Notes under the pieces: generated by a model
The model's database searches: none
Seen by the model: the letters and a program-made list of their open reading frames with translations, nothing else
Told to the model about the DNA's origin: nothing
Assembly: GCA_947498595.1 (NCBI GenBank)
Contig: CANMKX010000015.1
Location: 54,624 to 118,623 of the forward strand
DNA from: an uncultured Aquimarina sp.
GTDB taxonomy: Bacteria; Bacteroidota; Bacteroidia; Flavobacteriales; Flavobacteriaceae
DNA length: 64,000 nucleotides
Direction: 5' to 3'
In this document: piece after piece, positions 42,926-53,769 of the stretch
Numbering within the stretch: position 1 is the first letter of the stretch
Layout: each line of letters begins with the position of its first letter
Program-made: the position numbers and the translations under genes

Positions 42926-44821
42926 ATGAAATCACAAAACACAAATTCAACGTATTTAGGGCAGAAAATTACACGAAAACAAATTGGGTTATGGATCGTA
43001 TGTAGTTTCTTTTTTATTATTTCAACTACACAAGCTCAAGAAGAATTAAAGAGACATTATGTTACATCAGATATAACTTTTGAAGCAACAACACCATCTC
43101 AAAAACAAGGACTAGTGCCTGTTCAAAGAACGATTAAAGAAGAAGGAGCAACATGGCTTCGTTTATTTTTTGATCAAGTAATGCTAGGAGATCGAAGTAG
43201 CATTAAGATAACATCTACAAAAGATGGAGCAACGCAAACATTAACAGGAGCTCAGTTAAAAAAATGGAATAATAGTAGTGCGTATTTTAATGGAAGCGAA
43301 GTAATCGTAACATTACAAATCGCTACAGGAGAAGAAGGAATTGGATTTACGATTAAAGAAATTGGAGTAGGAGAACCAGAAGTAGGAGAAAAATCACAAT
43401 GTGGATCTGTTGACAATAGAGTTGATGCAGCAGACGATGCAATTGGTAGAATTGTTCCTATTGGCTGTACAGGATGGTTGATTACTAATGGACGATTGGT
43501 TACTGCTGGACATTGTACTGGTAGTAGAGCTCAATTAATAGAATTTAATGTGCCAAAATCAAATCCTGATCGATCAATCGTACATCCAGGGCCAGAAGAT
43601 CAATATCCTATAGGTGGTTTTGTAACAGATTATATACGCGGACGTCCAGAAACTGATTGGGCAGTATTTACAGCAAGTGCAAATCCACAAACAGGATTGA
43701 CGCCTATACAAGCACAAGGAAAATCATATAATGTAGTACAAACGAGTCCTGGTAACTCTATAACGATTACTGGTTTTGGTACAGATACAGGAATAGATAA
43801 TCAAACACAACAAATACATACAGGGCCTAGAGTAAGCGTAGACAATACCTTTGTAAGGTATCAAACAGATACAACAGGAGGAAATTCTGGAAGTCCAATT
43901 ATTGATACCAATAGTGGTAATGCAGTGGGAGTACACGCATATGGAGGGTGTTCAACTAGCGGTAGCGGAAGTAATTTTGGTGCTAGAGCAACGATTACAA
44001 ATTTTTGGAATGCATTAGGATTGGGAGGAACAACACCTCCAGATGATTGCGTAGCGCTGGATTTTAATGATTATCAAATTTCTTCGTTTTCTAATCAAGA
44101 TCAAGCAGGAAATTTCTCTATCCAAAATGGAGGTGCAAGCTTATCATTGCAAAACAATACTTGGAAAGAAATAAGCTATAATTATACTGTAACTGCAAAT
44201 ACAGTGATAGAATTCGAGTTTAGTAGTACAGGTCAAGGAGAAATTCATGGTATCGGATTTGAAACGAATACAACTCTAACATCGTCTAATTATTTCAGAG
44301 TATACGGAACTCAAAACTATGGTGTAGGAAACTATGATAATTATGGAGGATCTGGAACAAAAACGTATACAATTCCGGTAGGAAATTTTTATACAGGAAA
44401 TATGAATAGGTTGATATTTATTAATGACAATGATGCAGGAAGCGGAAATACTTCGATATTTAGTAATGTTAAAATCTATGAAGGTTCTTGTGGAAATTCA
44501 ATTACAGCAACCGAAGCAATTGCTGCATTAGAATCGGCACCTTCTATTATAGGTGATGATGATGAAAGCCTGTTATCCAATGTAAAAATAACACCTAATC
44601 CATCAACGGATCTTTTCTCTATGAATCTTAAAGAATTAAATGGAGAAATAGTAACAGCAACTATTTATACAATTTTAGGAAAGAAAAAGAAAACAGTAAC
44701 ATTAACAACAGGAACGAATCAATTCTCGGCTAGATCAATGGCACTAAGTTCAGGAATTTACCTAGTTAAGATAGAAACTGAATCAGGAGAATCAGCAACA
44801 AGAAAAATGATTATTAGATAA
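42926..44821 (+). CDS. secreted trypsin/V8-like serine protease with T9SS sorting domain
   Basis: 631 residues. The signal peptide ends TTQAQ (about residue 37). The protease domain has the triad His196 (LVTAGHCTG), Asp244 (ETDWAVF) and Ser321 (GGNSGSPII); the His and Ser contexts fit the glutamyl endopeptidase/V8 group. Residues about 375-530 form a beta-sandwich accessory domain (FNDYQISSFSNQDQAGNFSI; YRVYGTQNYGVGNYDN region). The last 80 residues are a type A Por sorting domain (ITPNPSTDLF; SGIYLVKIETESGESATRKM), so export to the surface or medium is by the type IX system. Single-gene transcript. Confidence 0.88.
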   Translation: MKSQNTNSTYLGQKITRKQIGLWIVCSFFFIISTTQAQEELKRHYVTSDITFEATTPSQKQGLVPVQRTIKEEGATWLRLFFDQVMLGDRSSIKITSTKDGATQTLTGAQLKKWNNSSAYFNGSEVIVTLQIATGEEGIGFTIKEIGVGEPEVGEKSQCGSVDNRVDAADDAIGRIVPIGCTGWLITNGRLVTAGHCTGSRAQLIEFNVPKSNPDRSIVHPGPEDQYPIGGFVTDYIRGRPETDWAVFTASANPQTGLTPIQAQGKSYNVVQTSPGNSITITGFGTDTGIDNQTQQIHTGPRVSVDNTFVRYQTDTTGGNSGSPIIDTNSGNAVGVHAYGGCSTSGSGSNFGARATITNFWNALGLGGTTPPDDCVALDFNDYQISSFSNQDQAGNFSIQNGGASLSLQNNTWKEISYNYTVTANTVIEFEFSSTGQGEIHGIGFETNTTLTSSNYFRVYGTQNYGVGNYDNYGGSGTKTYTIPVGNFYTGNMNRLIFINDNDAGSGNTSIFSNVKIYEGSCGNSITATEAIAALESAPSIIGDDDESLLSNVKITPNPSTDLFSMNLKELNGEIVTATIYTILGKKKKTVTLTTGTNQFSARSMALSSGIYLVKIETESGESATRKMIIR

Positions 44822-44850
44822 TAACTTATAAAAAGTATACTATTAGATAT

Positions 44851-44884
44851 AAAAGCATTCCGGTACACTGGGATGCTTTTTTTA
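44851..44884 (+). terminator. terminator of the protease gene
   Basis: AAAAGCATTCC and GGGATGCTTTTTTT form an 11-bp stem with trailing Ts, 30 bases after the stop codon. Confidence 0.85.
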
Positions 44885-45078
44885 TAAAAGAGAATAATAG
44901 TCAATACAGAACGAAGATTAAATACATTTCTATTCCCTAATTTCATTCAAAGAAAAATTTACATTTCTTATAAATATTTTTTTAAATGTGTAACAAATTA
45001 GCAAATGGTACGTCATATAAGTATAAATGCTAATAATATTAGCAAATAGATAAAATACCAACCTAAAAAAATATACAA

Positions 45079-45417
45079 ATGAGAAACGATAACCAACTTT
45101 TAGTCATTACCCATTTATCCCAATTGACATCTTTAGTAACCGGATTTGGAGGATTTATAGTTCCTTTAATATTATGGTTAACGCAAAAAGACAAAGTAGT
45201 TGATATGGATAGTCAAGGAAAGCACATAATAAACTTCCAGATTAGTATGTTCATTTATGCACTTATATGCGTGCCATTAGTTTTATTATTTGGGTTAGGA
45301 GTATTAGGGCTTATTGCTATAGGTTTATTAACGATTATTTTACCAATAGTAAACGCTGTTAAAGCAAGTAATGGTGAAACTCCATCATATCCTATGACAA
45401 TGAATATTATAAAATAA
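45079..45417 (+). CDS. DUF4870 membrane protein
   Basis: 112 residues with three hydrophobic segments (about 14-35, 53-72 and 76-97). DUF4870 pattern: NQLLVITHLSQL, VPLILWLTQKDK, GKHIINFQISMFIY and a C-terminal ANAVKAS-like NAVKASNGE. Small inner-membrane proteins of this family have no assigned function. It has its own terminator. Confidence 0.8.
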   Translation: MRNDNQLLVITHLSQLTSLVTGFGGFIVPLILWLTQKDKVVDMDSQGKHIINFQISMFIYALICVPLVLLFGLGVLGLIAIGLLTIILPIVNAVKASNGETPSYPMTMNIIK

Positions 45418-45438
45418 ATGAAGATATATATTAGAGTT

Positions 45439-45476
45439 AGAACAATCCAAAATTTATATGAATTTTAGATTGTTCT
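45439..45476 (+). terminator. terminator between convergent DUF4870 and amtB genes
   Basis: AGAACAATCcAAAATT pairs with AATTTTaGATTGTTCT, a long stem with one mismatch. The plus-strand tail TTTGC is weak; it may act in both directions. Confidence 0.55.
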
Positions 45477-45518
45477 TTGCTATCAAATATTTTGATAATT
45501 ATTATATATAATAACAAT

Positions 45519-46754
45519 TTAATGTTGATTAATTCTAAAATCAGGATACGCATCCATACCATGCTCATGCGTATCCAAACCATCAATTTCTTCTTGTTCT
45601 GATACACGTAATCCTATCATTTTTTTTAACACAGAAAGAATTATAAAAGTTGCTATAGAACAAAAAAGACCAATAATTAAAATTCCAATCAATTGAGATA
45701 ATAATTGACTCCAACTAGCTTTTTCGCCTATAATGCCAATAGCAAGTGTACCCCATATACCACAAAATAGGTGAACAGCAATAGCTCCTACAGGATCGTC
45801 CAATTGTACACGATCTATAAGCGATATACCTAGAACGACAATAAAACCAGCAATTCCGCCAACAATAATAGCATTGTCAGGAGACATACAATCTGCCCCT
45901 GCAGTAATACCTACCAATCCACCTAGAATTCCGTTTAAAAACATTGTTAAATCGTAGTTTTTATAGAATATAGTTGAGGTAATAAAAGCAAAAATACCAC
46001 CTGTAGCAGCAGCAAGACATGTAGTAACTAAAGTGATAGAAGTAGCTTCGGGATTAGCAGATAATACAGAACCACCATTAAAACCAAACCAGCCTAACCA
46101 TAAAATAAGAACGCCACCAGTTGCTAACGGAATGTTATGCCCAGGAATAGCCATAGGTTTTCCAGAATCATTGAATTTTCCAATTCTAGGACCTAAAAGA
46201 AATAAGGCTATTAAAGCAGCCCATCCACCAACAGAATGCACAAGAGTAGCTCCCGCAAAATCATAAAAACCTAATTGATCTAAAAATCCACCACCCCATT
46301 TCCATGCACCAACAATAGGATAAATAAAGCCAATATATACAAGAGAAAATAGGATAAAAGCTTCTAGTTTAATACGTTCAGCAACAGCTCCAGAAACAAT
46401 CGTAGCTGCCGTTGCTGCAAACATTCCCTGAAATAAAAAATCAGTCCAATATGTATATCCATTATTATATGATAAGTCAAGTGTACCTTGAGTCGTAAGA
46501 GGTGGTGTTAAACCAAAGCCTGTGAATTTAAAAAAACCTTCTCCTTCTTCAAACCCAGGATACATTAGTTTAAAACCAATGATATAATAAAGTAATAATC
46601 CCATGCAAATGATAAATATATTTTTGAACAGAATATTAAGTGTGTTTTTTTGACGAGTTAAGCCAATTTCTAGAAAAGAAAAACCTAGATGCATAAAGAA
46701 AACAAGAGCGATGCAAACCATCATCCATACATTATTTATTGTAATTAAGTCCAT
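45519..46754 (-). CDS. amtB: AmtB-type ammonium transporter
   Basis: 411 residues with 11 membrane helices. Family motifs: FFMHLGFSFLEIGLTRQKN in helix 1, TDFLFQGMFAATAATIVSGA, FYDFAGATLVHSVGG with the first pore histidine, WLGWFGFNGGS, and AVHLFCGIWGTLAIGI with the second pore His. The trimer conducts ammonia across the inner membrane and is gated by GlnK, whose gene lies 40 bases upstream on the same strand. The polar C-terminal tail is the GlnK docking region in relatives. Confidence 0.95.
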   Translation of the reverse strand: MDLITINNVWMMVCIALVFFMHLGFSFLEIGLTRQKNTLNILFKNIFIICMGLLLYYIIGFKLMYPGFEEGEGFFKFTGFGLTPPLTTQGTLDLSYNNGYTYWTDFLFQGMFAATAATIVSGAVAERIKLEAFILFSLVYIGFIYPIVGAWKWGGGFLDQLGFYDFAGATLVHSVGGWAALIALFLLGPRIGKFNDSGKPMAIPGHNIPLATGGVLILWLGWFGFNGGSVLSANPEATSITLVTTCLAAATGGIFAFITSTIFYKNYDLTMFLNGILGGLVGITAGADCMSPDNAIIVGGIAGFIVVLGISLIDRVQLDDPVGAIAVHLFCGIWGTLAIGIIGEKASWSQLLSQLIGILIIGLFCSIATFIILSVLKKMIGLRVSEQEEIDGLDTHEHGMDAYPDFRINQH

Positions 46755-46794
46755 AGTGGTGTTATTGGTTGGTTATAAAAATTAAAGTTGATTA

Positions 46795-47133
46795 TTAGGA
46801 TAAAGTATGTTCCCCTTTTTCAGATGTGCGGATACGATATGCTTCTTCTATAGAAGAAACAAAAATTTTACCATCACCAACTTCACCTGTTTTTGCAGCA
46901 GACAAAATGATGTTGATAACAGTAGATTCTAAGTGATCAGGAACTACGATTGAGAGATACCTACGTTGGATATCAGTAGTACTATAAGAAACTCCTCGAT
47001 AGACATTTCCTTTTTTTTCATTACCAACTCCAGTAACATCCCAATAAGAGAAAAATGTAATTCCTTTGTGATGTAATGCTTCTTTAACCATGCGGTATTT
47101 TGACCTTCTAATAACAGCTTCTATTTTTTTCAT
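46795..47133 (-). CDS. glnK: P-II nitrogen-signalling protein (GlnK)
   Basis: 112 residues. P-II body: KIEAVIRRSKYRMVKEAL and the C-terminal signature SAAKTGEVGDGKIFVSSIEE. The T-loop (GVGNEKKGNVYRGVSYSTTD) differs from the proteobacterial one and is about one residue shorter; Tyr50 aligns with the uridylylated Tyr51 of E. coli GlnK. It would block AmtB when nitrogen is plentiful and sense 2-oxoglutarate and ATP/ADP. First gene of glnK-amtB, divergent from gltB. Confidence 0.92.
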   Translation of the reverse strand: MKKIEAVIRRSKYRMVKEALHHKGITFFSYWDVTGVGNEKKGNVYRGVSYSTTDIQRRYLSIVVPDHLESTVINIILSAAKTGEVGDGKIFVSSIEEAYRIRTSEKGEHTLS

Positions 47134-47595
47134 ATTAAGACCTTTTTTATGGGATATAAGAATGTGATATTTTTATTTTAACCTATTTTAATTGAGGGTT
47201 ATTGTTTTTAAAAGTATATTTTTTAATTTTATTAGTATACTTTTTTATAGGTTGTGTGTTGATTTTTGTAAATAAAATAAAATAAACCCCTTTATTTTGT
47301 GTAGTGTATGTGTTGTGGGGTCAAAAAATGAGATTTTGTTATTGAGGAATTAATGATCGAAAACGTTTTCGTATGTAAGTACTTTATTTATAGGTGAATG
47401 AGGTGTTTTTGTTGTTGAGAACGATTCTAAATAAAATTGATGTAGAAATGATAAAATCAGCACTTTATTTTAGGATAATAATAAATTATAGCCCTCTTTT
47501 TTAAGAAGCTCGGAAAAATAAATTCATAATAGTAACTACTCCATTTCTTTTTATAGCTTCATAAAAACCAAACCCTTTTATTACCAAAAATTGAT
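47134..47595. other. divergent regulatory region of glnK-amtB and gltB-gltD
   Basis: 462 bases with no frame. Both flanking transcripts start here, so shared nitrogen control is likely. Long A/T runs and a GT-rich patch (about 47298-47320) are visible, but I find no clear operator palindrome or complete promoter. Confidence 0.5.
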
Positions 47596-50500
47596 ATGAG
47601 AAAACAAGGAATGTATTTACCCGAATTTGAGCACGATGCATGTGGTGCAGGATTCATTTGTAGCTTAGAAGGAAAAAAATCAAATATAATCATTCACAAG
47701 GCATTAGAGATTCTTGAAAAATTAGAACATCGAGGAGCAGTTAGTGCCGATGGTAAGACAGGTGATGGAGCAGGAATATTAATAGATATACCTCATGATT
47801 TTTTTAAGAGTGAATGTGATTTTTGCTTGCCAGAATATGGAGAATATGCAGTAAGTAATGTCTTTTTACCACAAAAAGAAAACCAACGAACATATTGTAG
47901 TAATATATTAGAGCAAAATATAATCGACCAAGGATTAAAAATAATCGGTTGGAGAGAGGTGGCTGTAAACTCAGATCATTTGGGAACTGTAGCAGCGTCG
48001 ACAGAACCTTATATCAAGCAGTTATTTGTTGGTAAAGGAGAAGAGAATCAAATATATACGGATTTTAATTTAAAACTATTTATCGCTCGTAAAAAAACAG
48101 AACACACAATATATGCGTCAAAGTTGTCGCAAAATAAATTCTTTTATATTCCAAGTTTATCTACTAAAACGTTGATTTTTAAAGGGCTATTGAAACCCGA
48201 AGACATCAAGCTATATTATAAGGATTTAATGAATCCTAAAGTAGTAACAAGATTAGCATTGGTACATCAACGATTTTCAACCAATACATTTCCTACTTGG
48301 GATTTGGCACAACCATTTAGATATATGTGTCATAATGGAGAAATTAATACATTAAGAGGAAATGTTTCTAGAATGCGCTCTAGAGAAGAAATTTTGAATA
48401 GTGATTGGTTTGGAGATGAAATAAAAGAAATACTACCCATAATATTATCTCAAAAGTCAGATTCAGCATCTATGGATATGATGGTAGAATTATTATTGAT
48501 GACAGGGAGATCATTACCAGAAGTGATGATGATGTTAGTACCAGAAGCCTGGGAGAAAAATACAGAAATGAATAGTTCTAAAAGAGCTTTTTACGAGTAT
48601 AATTCATGCATAATGGAACCATGGGATGGACCAGCTTCCATTCCTTTTACAGATGGAAATTATATAGGAGCAGTGTTGGATCGTAATGGTTTACGTCCCT
48701 CTCGATATACCGTTACCAAAGATGGGTATGTAATCATGTCTTCAGAAGTGGGAGTTGTTGAAATAGCTCCTGAAAATGTTGTTTCTCATGGAAGATTAGA
48801 GCCAGGAAAAATGTTTTTGGTCGATATGGATAAAGGAAGTATAGTAAATGACGATGAAATTAAGCAAAAAATAACAACGCAATATCCGTATAAGGAATGG
48901 TTAGATAAAGAATTAGTTCACTTAAAAAACATTCCTTATAATGATTGTTTAGTACAATATGGAGAAGAACGTATCGAAAAACGGAAAAAGATATTTGGTT
49001 ATACACAAGAAGATATCGATTCGATTATAGTTCCAATGAGTCAGCATGGTAAAGAACCTATAGGATCTATGGGCGCGGATACACCTATTGCAGTTTTGTC
49101 TCAAAAACCACAACTGTTATACAATTATTTTAAGCAACTTTTTGCACAGGTAACCAATCCACCATTAGACGGAATTCGAGAAGAATTAATAACAGATATT
49201 AGTTTAACACTTGGTAAAGATCATAATCTATTCGAAATAAAACCTCTACACTGTAGAAAGTTAAAAATACAGAATCCTGTTATTTCTAAGGAAGATTTAG
49301 ATAAGATTAAATCTTACGAAAATAAAATGTTTTCGGCTGTTTCTATCCCTATGTTGTATGAAGTGGTTAAAGGAATGAATGGGTTAGAAAAAGGATTAGA
49401 ACAACTTTTAGAAAAAACAATACAAAAAATAGAAGACGGAGCAACTATTATTATTTTATCCGATCGCAATGTTACTACTAGAAAAGCTCCTATTCCAGCA
49501 TTATTAGCATGTTCTTATATTAATAATGGTTTGCAACAAAAAGGAAAAAGGTCGCAAGTAAGTATTATAATAGAATCAGCAGAACCAAGAGAAGTACACC
49601 ATTTTGCATTATTATTTGGATATGGAGCAAGTGCAATTAATCCTTATATGGTTAATGAGATTATTCAAGAAGAAATAGGAAAAAATACATTGAGTGATGT
49701 CTCTATAGAAGCAGCTATTCAAAATTATAATAAAGCAGTAGGAAAAGGAGTCCTGAAGATTATGAATAAAATAGGGATTTCTACATTAAACTCTTACAGA
49801 GGATCTCAGTTATTTGAATGTATAGGGATTGAATCCAAAGTAATACAGGCATATTTCCCTACTACAATTTCTCGTATTCAAGGAATTGGTTTACAACAAA
49901 TAGAACATGAAATACGACAACGACATACTTTGGCATATCAAGAAAAAGAAATTGCAGCAAATCTTGATTTAGAAACAGGTGGAGAGTATAGATGGAGACG
50001 TACTGGAGAAAAACATCAATTTAACCCATTAACAATAGCCAAATTACAACAATCTGTTAGGGAGAATAATAAAACAACATATAAAGAATATGCGACATTA
50101 ATTAATGAGCAATCAAAACAATTAATGACCATACGCGGATTGTTAGAGTTCTCAAATTATGACCCTATACCTATTGAGGAAGTAGAACCTTGGACAGCTA
50201 TAGTTAAACGTTTTAAAACTGGAGCTATGTCGTATGGATCAATTAGTAAAGAAGCTCATGAAAACTTAGCCATAGCCATGAATAGAATTGGAGGTAAAAG
50301 TAATTCGGGTGAAGGTGGTGAAAACCCTTTACGTTTTTATAAAGACGTCAAAGGAGACTGGAAAAACAGTGCAATCAAGCAAGTAGCATCTGGGCGATTT
50401 GGAGTAACAGCAAATTATTTAACCAATGCATCCGAAATCCAAATCAAAATGGCACAAGGAGCTAAACCAGGAGAAGGAGGACATTTACCGGGATCTAAAG

Positions 50501-52104
50501 TTAATCCTGAAATTGCTGCAACGCGTAATGCAACTCCATATGTAGGATTGATATCTCCGCCACCGCATCACGATATCTATTCTATAGAAGATTTATCACA
50601 ATTGATTTACGATTTAAAATCAGCTAACAGAGAAGCACGTATTAATGTGAAATTAGTGTCTGAAGTAGGAGTCGGAACTGTTGCAGCTGGAGTAGCAAAA
50701 GCTAAAGCAGATGTTGTATTAGTCTCGGGGTTTGATGGAGGAACTGGAGCTGCACCTTTAACATCGTTACGACATGCCGGTTTACCATGGGAATTAGGCA
50801 TAGCCGAAGCACAACAAACATTAGTTGGTAATAATTTACGAAATAGAATCACATTAGAATGTGACGGGCAATTAAAAACAGGTAGAGATGTCGCCATAGC
50901 ATGTTTATTAGGAGCAGAAGAGTTTGGTTTTGCTACAGCACCCTTAGTTGCATCGGGATGTATTATGATGAGAGCATGTCATTTAAACACTTGTCCAGTA
51001 GGAATTGCAACCCAAAATCCAACATTGCGTAAATTGTTTAAAGGAAAACCAGAGCATGTAGTTAACTATATGTATTTCGTAGCAGAAGAATTGAGAGGAA
51101 TAATGGCGAAATTAGGATTCAGAACAATTAATGAGATGATTGGACAGGTTCAAAAATTAGATAAAAATAACGTAATTACTCATTATAAATCTTCAGGAAT
51201 AGATTTAACACCTATACTACATCAAGTTATTAGTAAAAACGATACCGCGTTGTATTGTACAGATTCCCAAGAGCACGAATTAGAAAAAGCGATAGATTTT
51301 GAAATAATAGAGCAGGCACATCCAGCTTTATTTAGGAAAGAAAAAATAAACTTAGAATTTAAAATAACAAATACTAATAGAGCAGTAGGAGCAATTTTAA
51401 GTAACGAAATTTCGAAAATCTATGGAGCAGAAGGGCTACCAGAAAATACATTGAAAATTAATTTCACAGGATCAGCAGGACAAAGTTTTGGAGCCTTCGC
51501 TACACGAGGATTAACTTTAAAAGTAGAAGGGAATACGAATGATTATTTAGGAAAAGGACTCTCAGGAGCCAAAATTATTATTAAAGTACCTGAAACATCA
51601 ACGATTATACCTGAAGAGAATGTGATTATAGGAAATGTGGCAATGTACGGAGCTACTTCTGGGGAGGTGTTTATTAATGGAAAAGCAGGAGAGCGATTTT
51701 GTGTACGTAATTCTGGTGCGATAGCAGTAGTAGAAGGGATAGGTGATCATGGATGCGAATATATGACAGGAGGAATAGTAGTTGTTTTAGGAACTGTTGG
51801 GCGAAATTTTGGAGCAGGAATGTCTGGTGGATTAGCATATGTATATGATGAAACCTTAACATTTAAAAAGCAATGTAATATTGAGACTCTTAATTTAGAA
51901 ACAGTAGAGAATATTAAAGACGAAAAAACTCTAAAAGAGTTAATAGAGAAGCATTATAATGTAACAATGAGTCCTCAAGCTCAACGTATTCTAGAAAATT
52001 GGGAACAAGAGAAAACGAAATTTGTAAAAGTCTTTCCAGAAGAATATAAAAAAGCATTAGCACGATTAGAAAAAGAAAAAGTAGTGATATCAAATAATTT
52101 TTAA
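47596..52104 (+). CDS. gltB: glutamate synthase large subunit
   Basis: 1502 residues. Class II glutamine amidotransferase at the N-terminus: the nucleophile Cys16 (HDACGAGF) follows a 15-residue propeptide that should be cleaved. A central domain and an FMN barrel follow (GAMSYGSISKEAHENLAIAM; GEGGENPLRF; KPGEGGHLPGSKV; GFDGGTGAAPLTSLRHAGLP). The 3Fe-4S motif is CIMMRACHLNTCPVGIATQ, and the C-terminal beta-helix contains GANMSGG-like GAGMSGGLAYVYD. It makes two glutamates from glutamine and 2-oxoglutarate with GltD. Confidence 0.96.
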   Translation: MRKQGMYLPEFEHDACGAGFICSLEGKKSNIIIHKALEILEKLEHRGAVSADGKTGDGAGILIDIPHDFFKSECDFCLPEYGEYAVSNVFLPQKENQRTYCSNILEQNIIDQGLKIIGWREVAVNSDHLGTVAASTEPYIKQLFVGKGEENQIYTDFNLKLFIARKKTEHTIYASKLSQNKFFYIPSLSTKTLIFKGLLKPEDIKLYYKDLMNPKVVTRLALVHQRFSTNTFPTWDLAQPFRYMCHNGEINTLRGNVSRMRSREEILNSDWFGDEIKEILPIILSQKSDSASMDMMVELLLMTGRSLPEVMMMLVPEAWEKNTEMNSSKRAFYEYNSCIMEPWDGPASIPFTDGNYIGAVLDRNGLRPSRYTVTKDGYVIMSSEVGVVEIAPENVVSHGRLEPGKMFLVDMDKGSIVNDDEIKQKITTQYPYKEWLDKELVHLKNIPYNDCLVQYGEERIEKRKKIFGYTQEDIDSIIVPMSQHGKEPIGSMGADTPIAVLSQKPQLLYNYFKQLFAQVTNPPLDGIREELITDISLTLGKDHNLFEIKPLHCRKLKIQNPVISKEDLDKIKSYENKMFSAVSIPMLYEVVKGMNGLEKGLEQLLEKTIQKIEDGATIIILSDRNVTTRKAPIPALLACSYINNGLQQKGKRSQVSIIIESAEPREVHHFALLFGYGASAINPYMVNEIIQEEIGKNTLSDVSIEAAIQNYNKAVGKGVLKIMNKIGISTLNSYRGSQLFECIGIESKVIQAYFPTTISRIQGIGLQQIEHEIRQRHTLAYQEKEIAANLDLETGGEYRWRRTGEKHQFNPLTIAKLQQSVRENNKTTYKEYATLINEQSKQLMTIRGLLEFSNYDPIPIEEVEPWTAIVKRFKTGAMSYGSISKEAHENLAIAMNRIGGKSNSGEGGENPLRFYKDVKGDWKNSAIKQVASGRFGVTANYLTNASEIQIKMAQGAKPGEGGHLPGSKVNPEIAATRNATPYVGLISPPPHHDIYSIEDLSQLIYDLKSANREARINVKLVSEVGVGTVAAGVAKAKADVVLVSGFDGGTGAAPLTSLRHAGLPWELGIAEAQQTLVGNNLRNRITLECDGQLKTGRDVAIACLLGAEEFGFATAPLVASGCIMMRACHLNTCPVGIATQNPTLRKLFKGKPEHVVNYMYFVAEELRGIMAKLGFRTINEMIGQVQKLDKNNVITHYKSSGIDLTPILHQVISKNDTALYCTDSQEHELEKAIDFEIIEQAHPALFRKEKINLEFKITNTNRAVGAILSNEISKIYGAEGLPENTLKINFTGSAGQSFGAFATRGLTLKVEGNTNDYLGKGLSGAKIIIKVPETSTIIPEENVIIGNVAMYGATSGEVFINGKAGERFCVRNSGAIAVVEGIGDHGCEYMTGGIVVVLGTVGRNFGAGMSGGLAYVYDETLTFKKQCNIETLNLETVENIKDEKTLKELIEKHYNVTMSPQAQRILENWEQEKTKFVKVFPEEYKKALARLEKEKVVISNNF

Positions 52105-52260
52105 AGTAACTGCATACAAATTTGATATATACTCTTCAAATGAAATAGGAGTATAACAATAATTAGAATGCTATTATATACTGAAATTACAAAGTAGATA
52201 GTAACAAATTTAGTAGATCAGTTTGATGTTCATTGAGTATTAGACAATAAACAATATAAT

Positions 52261-53727
52261 ATGGGAAAGACAACCGGTTTTTTAGAATATAAAAGAGAAG
52301 AAGAAAGATACGCACCAATTAAAGAACGCATTCAACATTATAGAGAATTTACAAAATCGATGACAGATGATGCATTGAAATGTCAAGGGGCAAGATGTAT
52401 GGATTGTGGAATACCATTTTGTCATAGCGGATGTCCTTTAGGGAATCTGATTCCTGATTTTAATGATGCGATATATAAAGGAAATTGGAAAAAAGCAGCT
52501 AGAATTCTACATGCTACTAATAATTTTCCAGAATTTACTGGGAGATTATGTCCAGCACCTTGTGAAGAAGCATGCGTTTTAGGGATTAATGCAGATCCTG
52601 TAACCATAGAACAAATAGAAAAAAATATAGTCGAAGTAAGTTTTGAAAACGGATGGATACAAGCAGTACAACCAAAAAACAGAACAGAAAAGAAAATAGC
52701 AATAGTTGGTTCTGGTCCATCTGGATTAGCGGCTGCACAACAACTAAATAGAGCAGGGCATACAGTAACGGTTTATGAAAGAGATAAAAAGGTAGGAGGA
52801 TTGTTACGATATGGAATTCCAGATTTTAAACTTGAAAAAGAAATTATTGATCGTAGAATAGCGATATTAAAAGAAGAAGGAATAATTTTTAAAACAAATA
52901 CTCATATAGGGATAGATATCGAAGCAAGTAGATTGAAGGAAGAATTTGATGCAGTACTACTAACTACTGGAGCTACAAAAAGAAGAACATTAGCAGTACC
53001 AGGAAATGAGCTAAAAGGAGTTGTACAAGCAATGGATTTTTTAAAACAAAGTAATGAACGAGTAGATGGGCAAGTTGATATAAAAGAAGAGATTTTAGCT
53101 ACTAAAAAAAACGTGATAGTAATTGGTGGAGGAGATACCGGATCAGATTGTATAGGAACATCAATACGGCAAAATGCTGCTAACATCACTAATTTTGAAA
53201 TTATGCCCAAAGGATCCTTGGAACGACCAGCGACACAACCGTGGCCATATTGGCCAATGAGATTACGAACCAGTACATCACATCAAGAAGGAGGAGAGCG
53301 CCAATGGAGTATTAGTACAAAGAAATTTGCAGGTGATGGTAAAGGGAATTTAAAAGCAATACATACAGTTGAGGTAGCATGGAAAAAAGAAAATGAGAAA
53401 TGGGTTTTGAAAGAAATTCCGAATACAGAAAAAGAATGGAAATGTGATTTAGTTTTATTAGCATTAGGATTTACAGGATCAGAAACTGTAATAACAAAGC
53501 AATTAGGAATAGAAATGGGATCTAAAGAAACGATAGGAGCTTCAGAAAAAAATTATAAAACAAATATAAAAGGAGTATTTACAGCAGGAGATGCAAGACG
53601 AGGACAGTCTTTAATTGTTTGGGCCATATCCGAAGGTAGACAAGCTGCATACCATATTGATACCTATTTAATGGGAACATCCAAATTACCATTAAAAGGA
53701 GATGGAGATTTGCCTAGGGTTAACTAA
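52261..53727 (+). CDS. gltD: glutamate synthase small subunit
   Basis: 488 residues. N-terminal Fe-S region with CQGARCMDCGIPFCHSGCPL and LCPAPCEEACVLG (two 4Fe-4S sets), the FAD fold IAIVGSGPSGLAAAQQL (about 141-157), GGLLRYGIPDFKL, and the NADPH fold VIVIGGGDTGSDC. It passes electrons from NAD(P)H to GltB. The gene lies 156 bases after gltB. Confidence 0.95.
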   Translation: MGKTTGFLEYKREEERYAPIKERIQHYREFTKSMTDDALKCQGARCMDCGIPFCHSGCPLGNLIPDFNDAIYKGNWKKAARILHATNNFPEFTGRLCPAPCEEACVLGINADPVTIEQIEKNIVEVSFENGWIQAVQPKNRTEKKIAIVGSGPSGLAAAQQLNRAGHTVTVYERDKKVGGLLRYGIPDFKLEKEIIDRRIAILKEEGIIFKTNTHIGIDIEASRLKEEFDAVLLTTGATKRRTLAVPGNELKGVVQAMDFLKQSNERVDGQVDIKEEILATKKNVIVIGGGDTGSDCIGTSIRQNAANITNFEIMPKGSLERPATQPWPYWPMRLRTSTSHQEGGERQWSISTKKFAGDGKGNLKAIHTVEVAWKKENEKWVLKEIPNTEKEWKCDLVLLALGFTGSETVITKQLGIEMGSKETIGASEKNYKTNIKGVFTAGDARRGQSLIVWAISEGRQAAYHIDTYLMGTSKLPLKGDGDLPRVN

Positions 53728-53769
53728 GGTTTTTAAAATCTGTGACGAAACTAATTAATATGCATAAAA

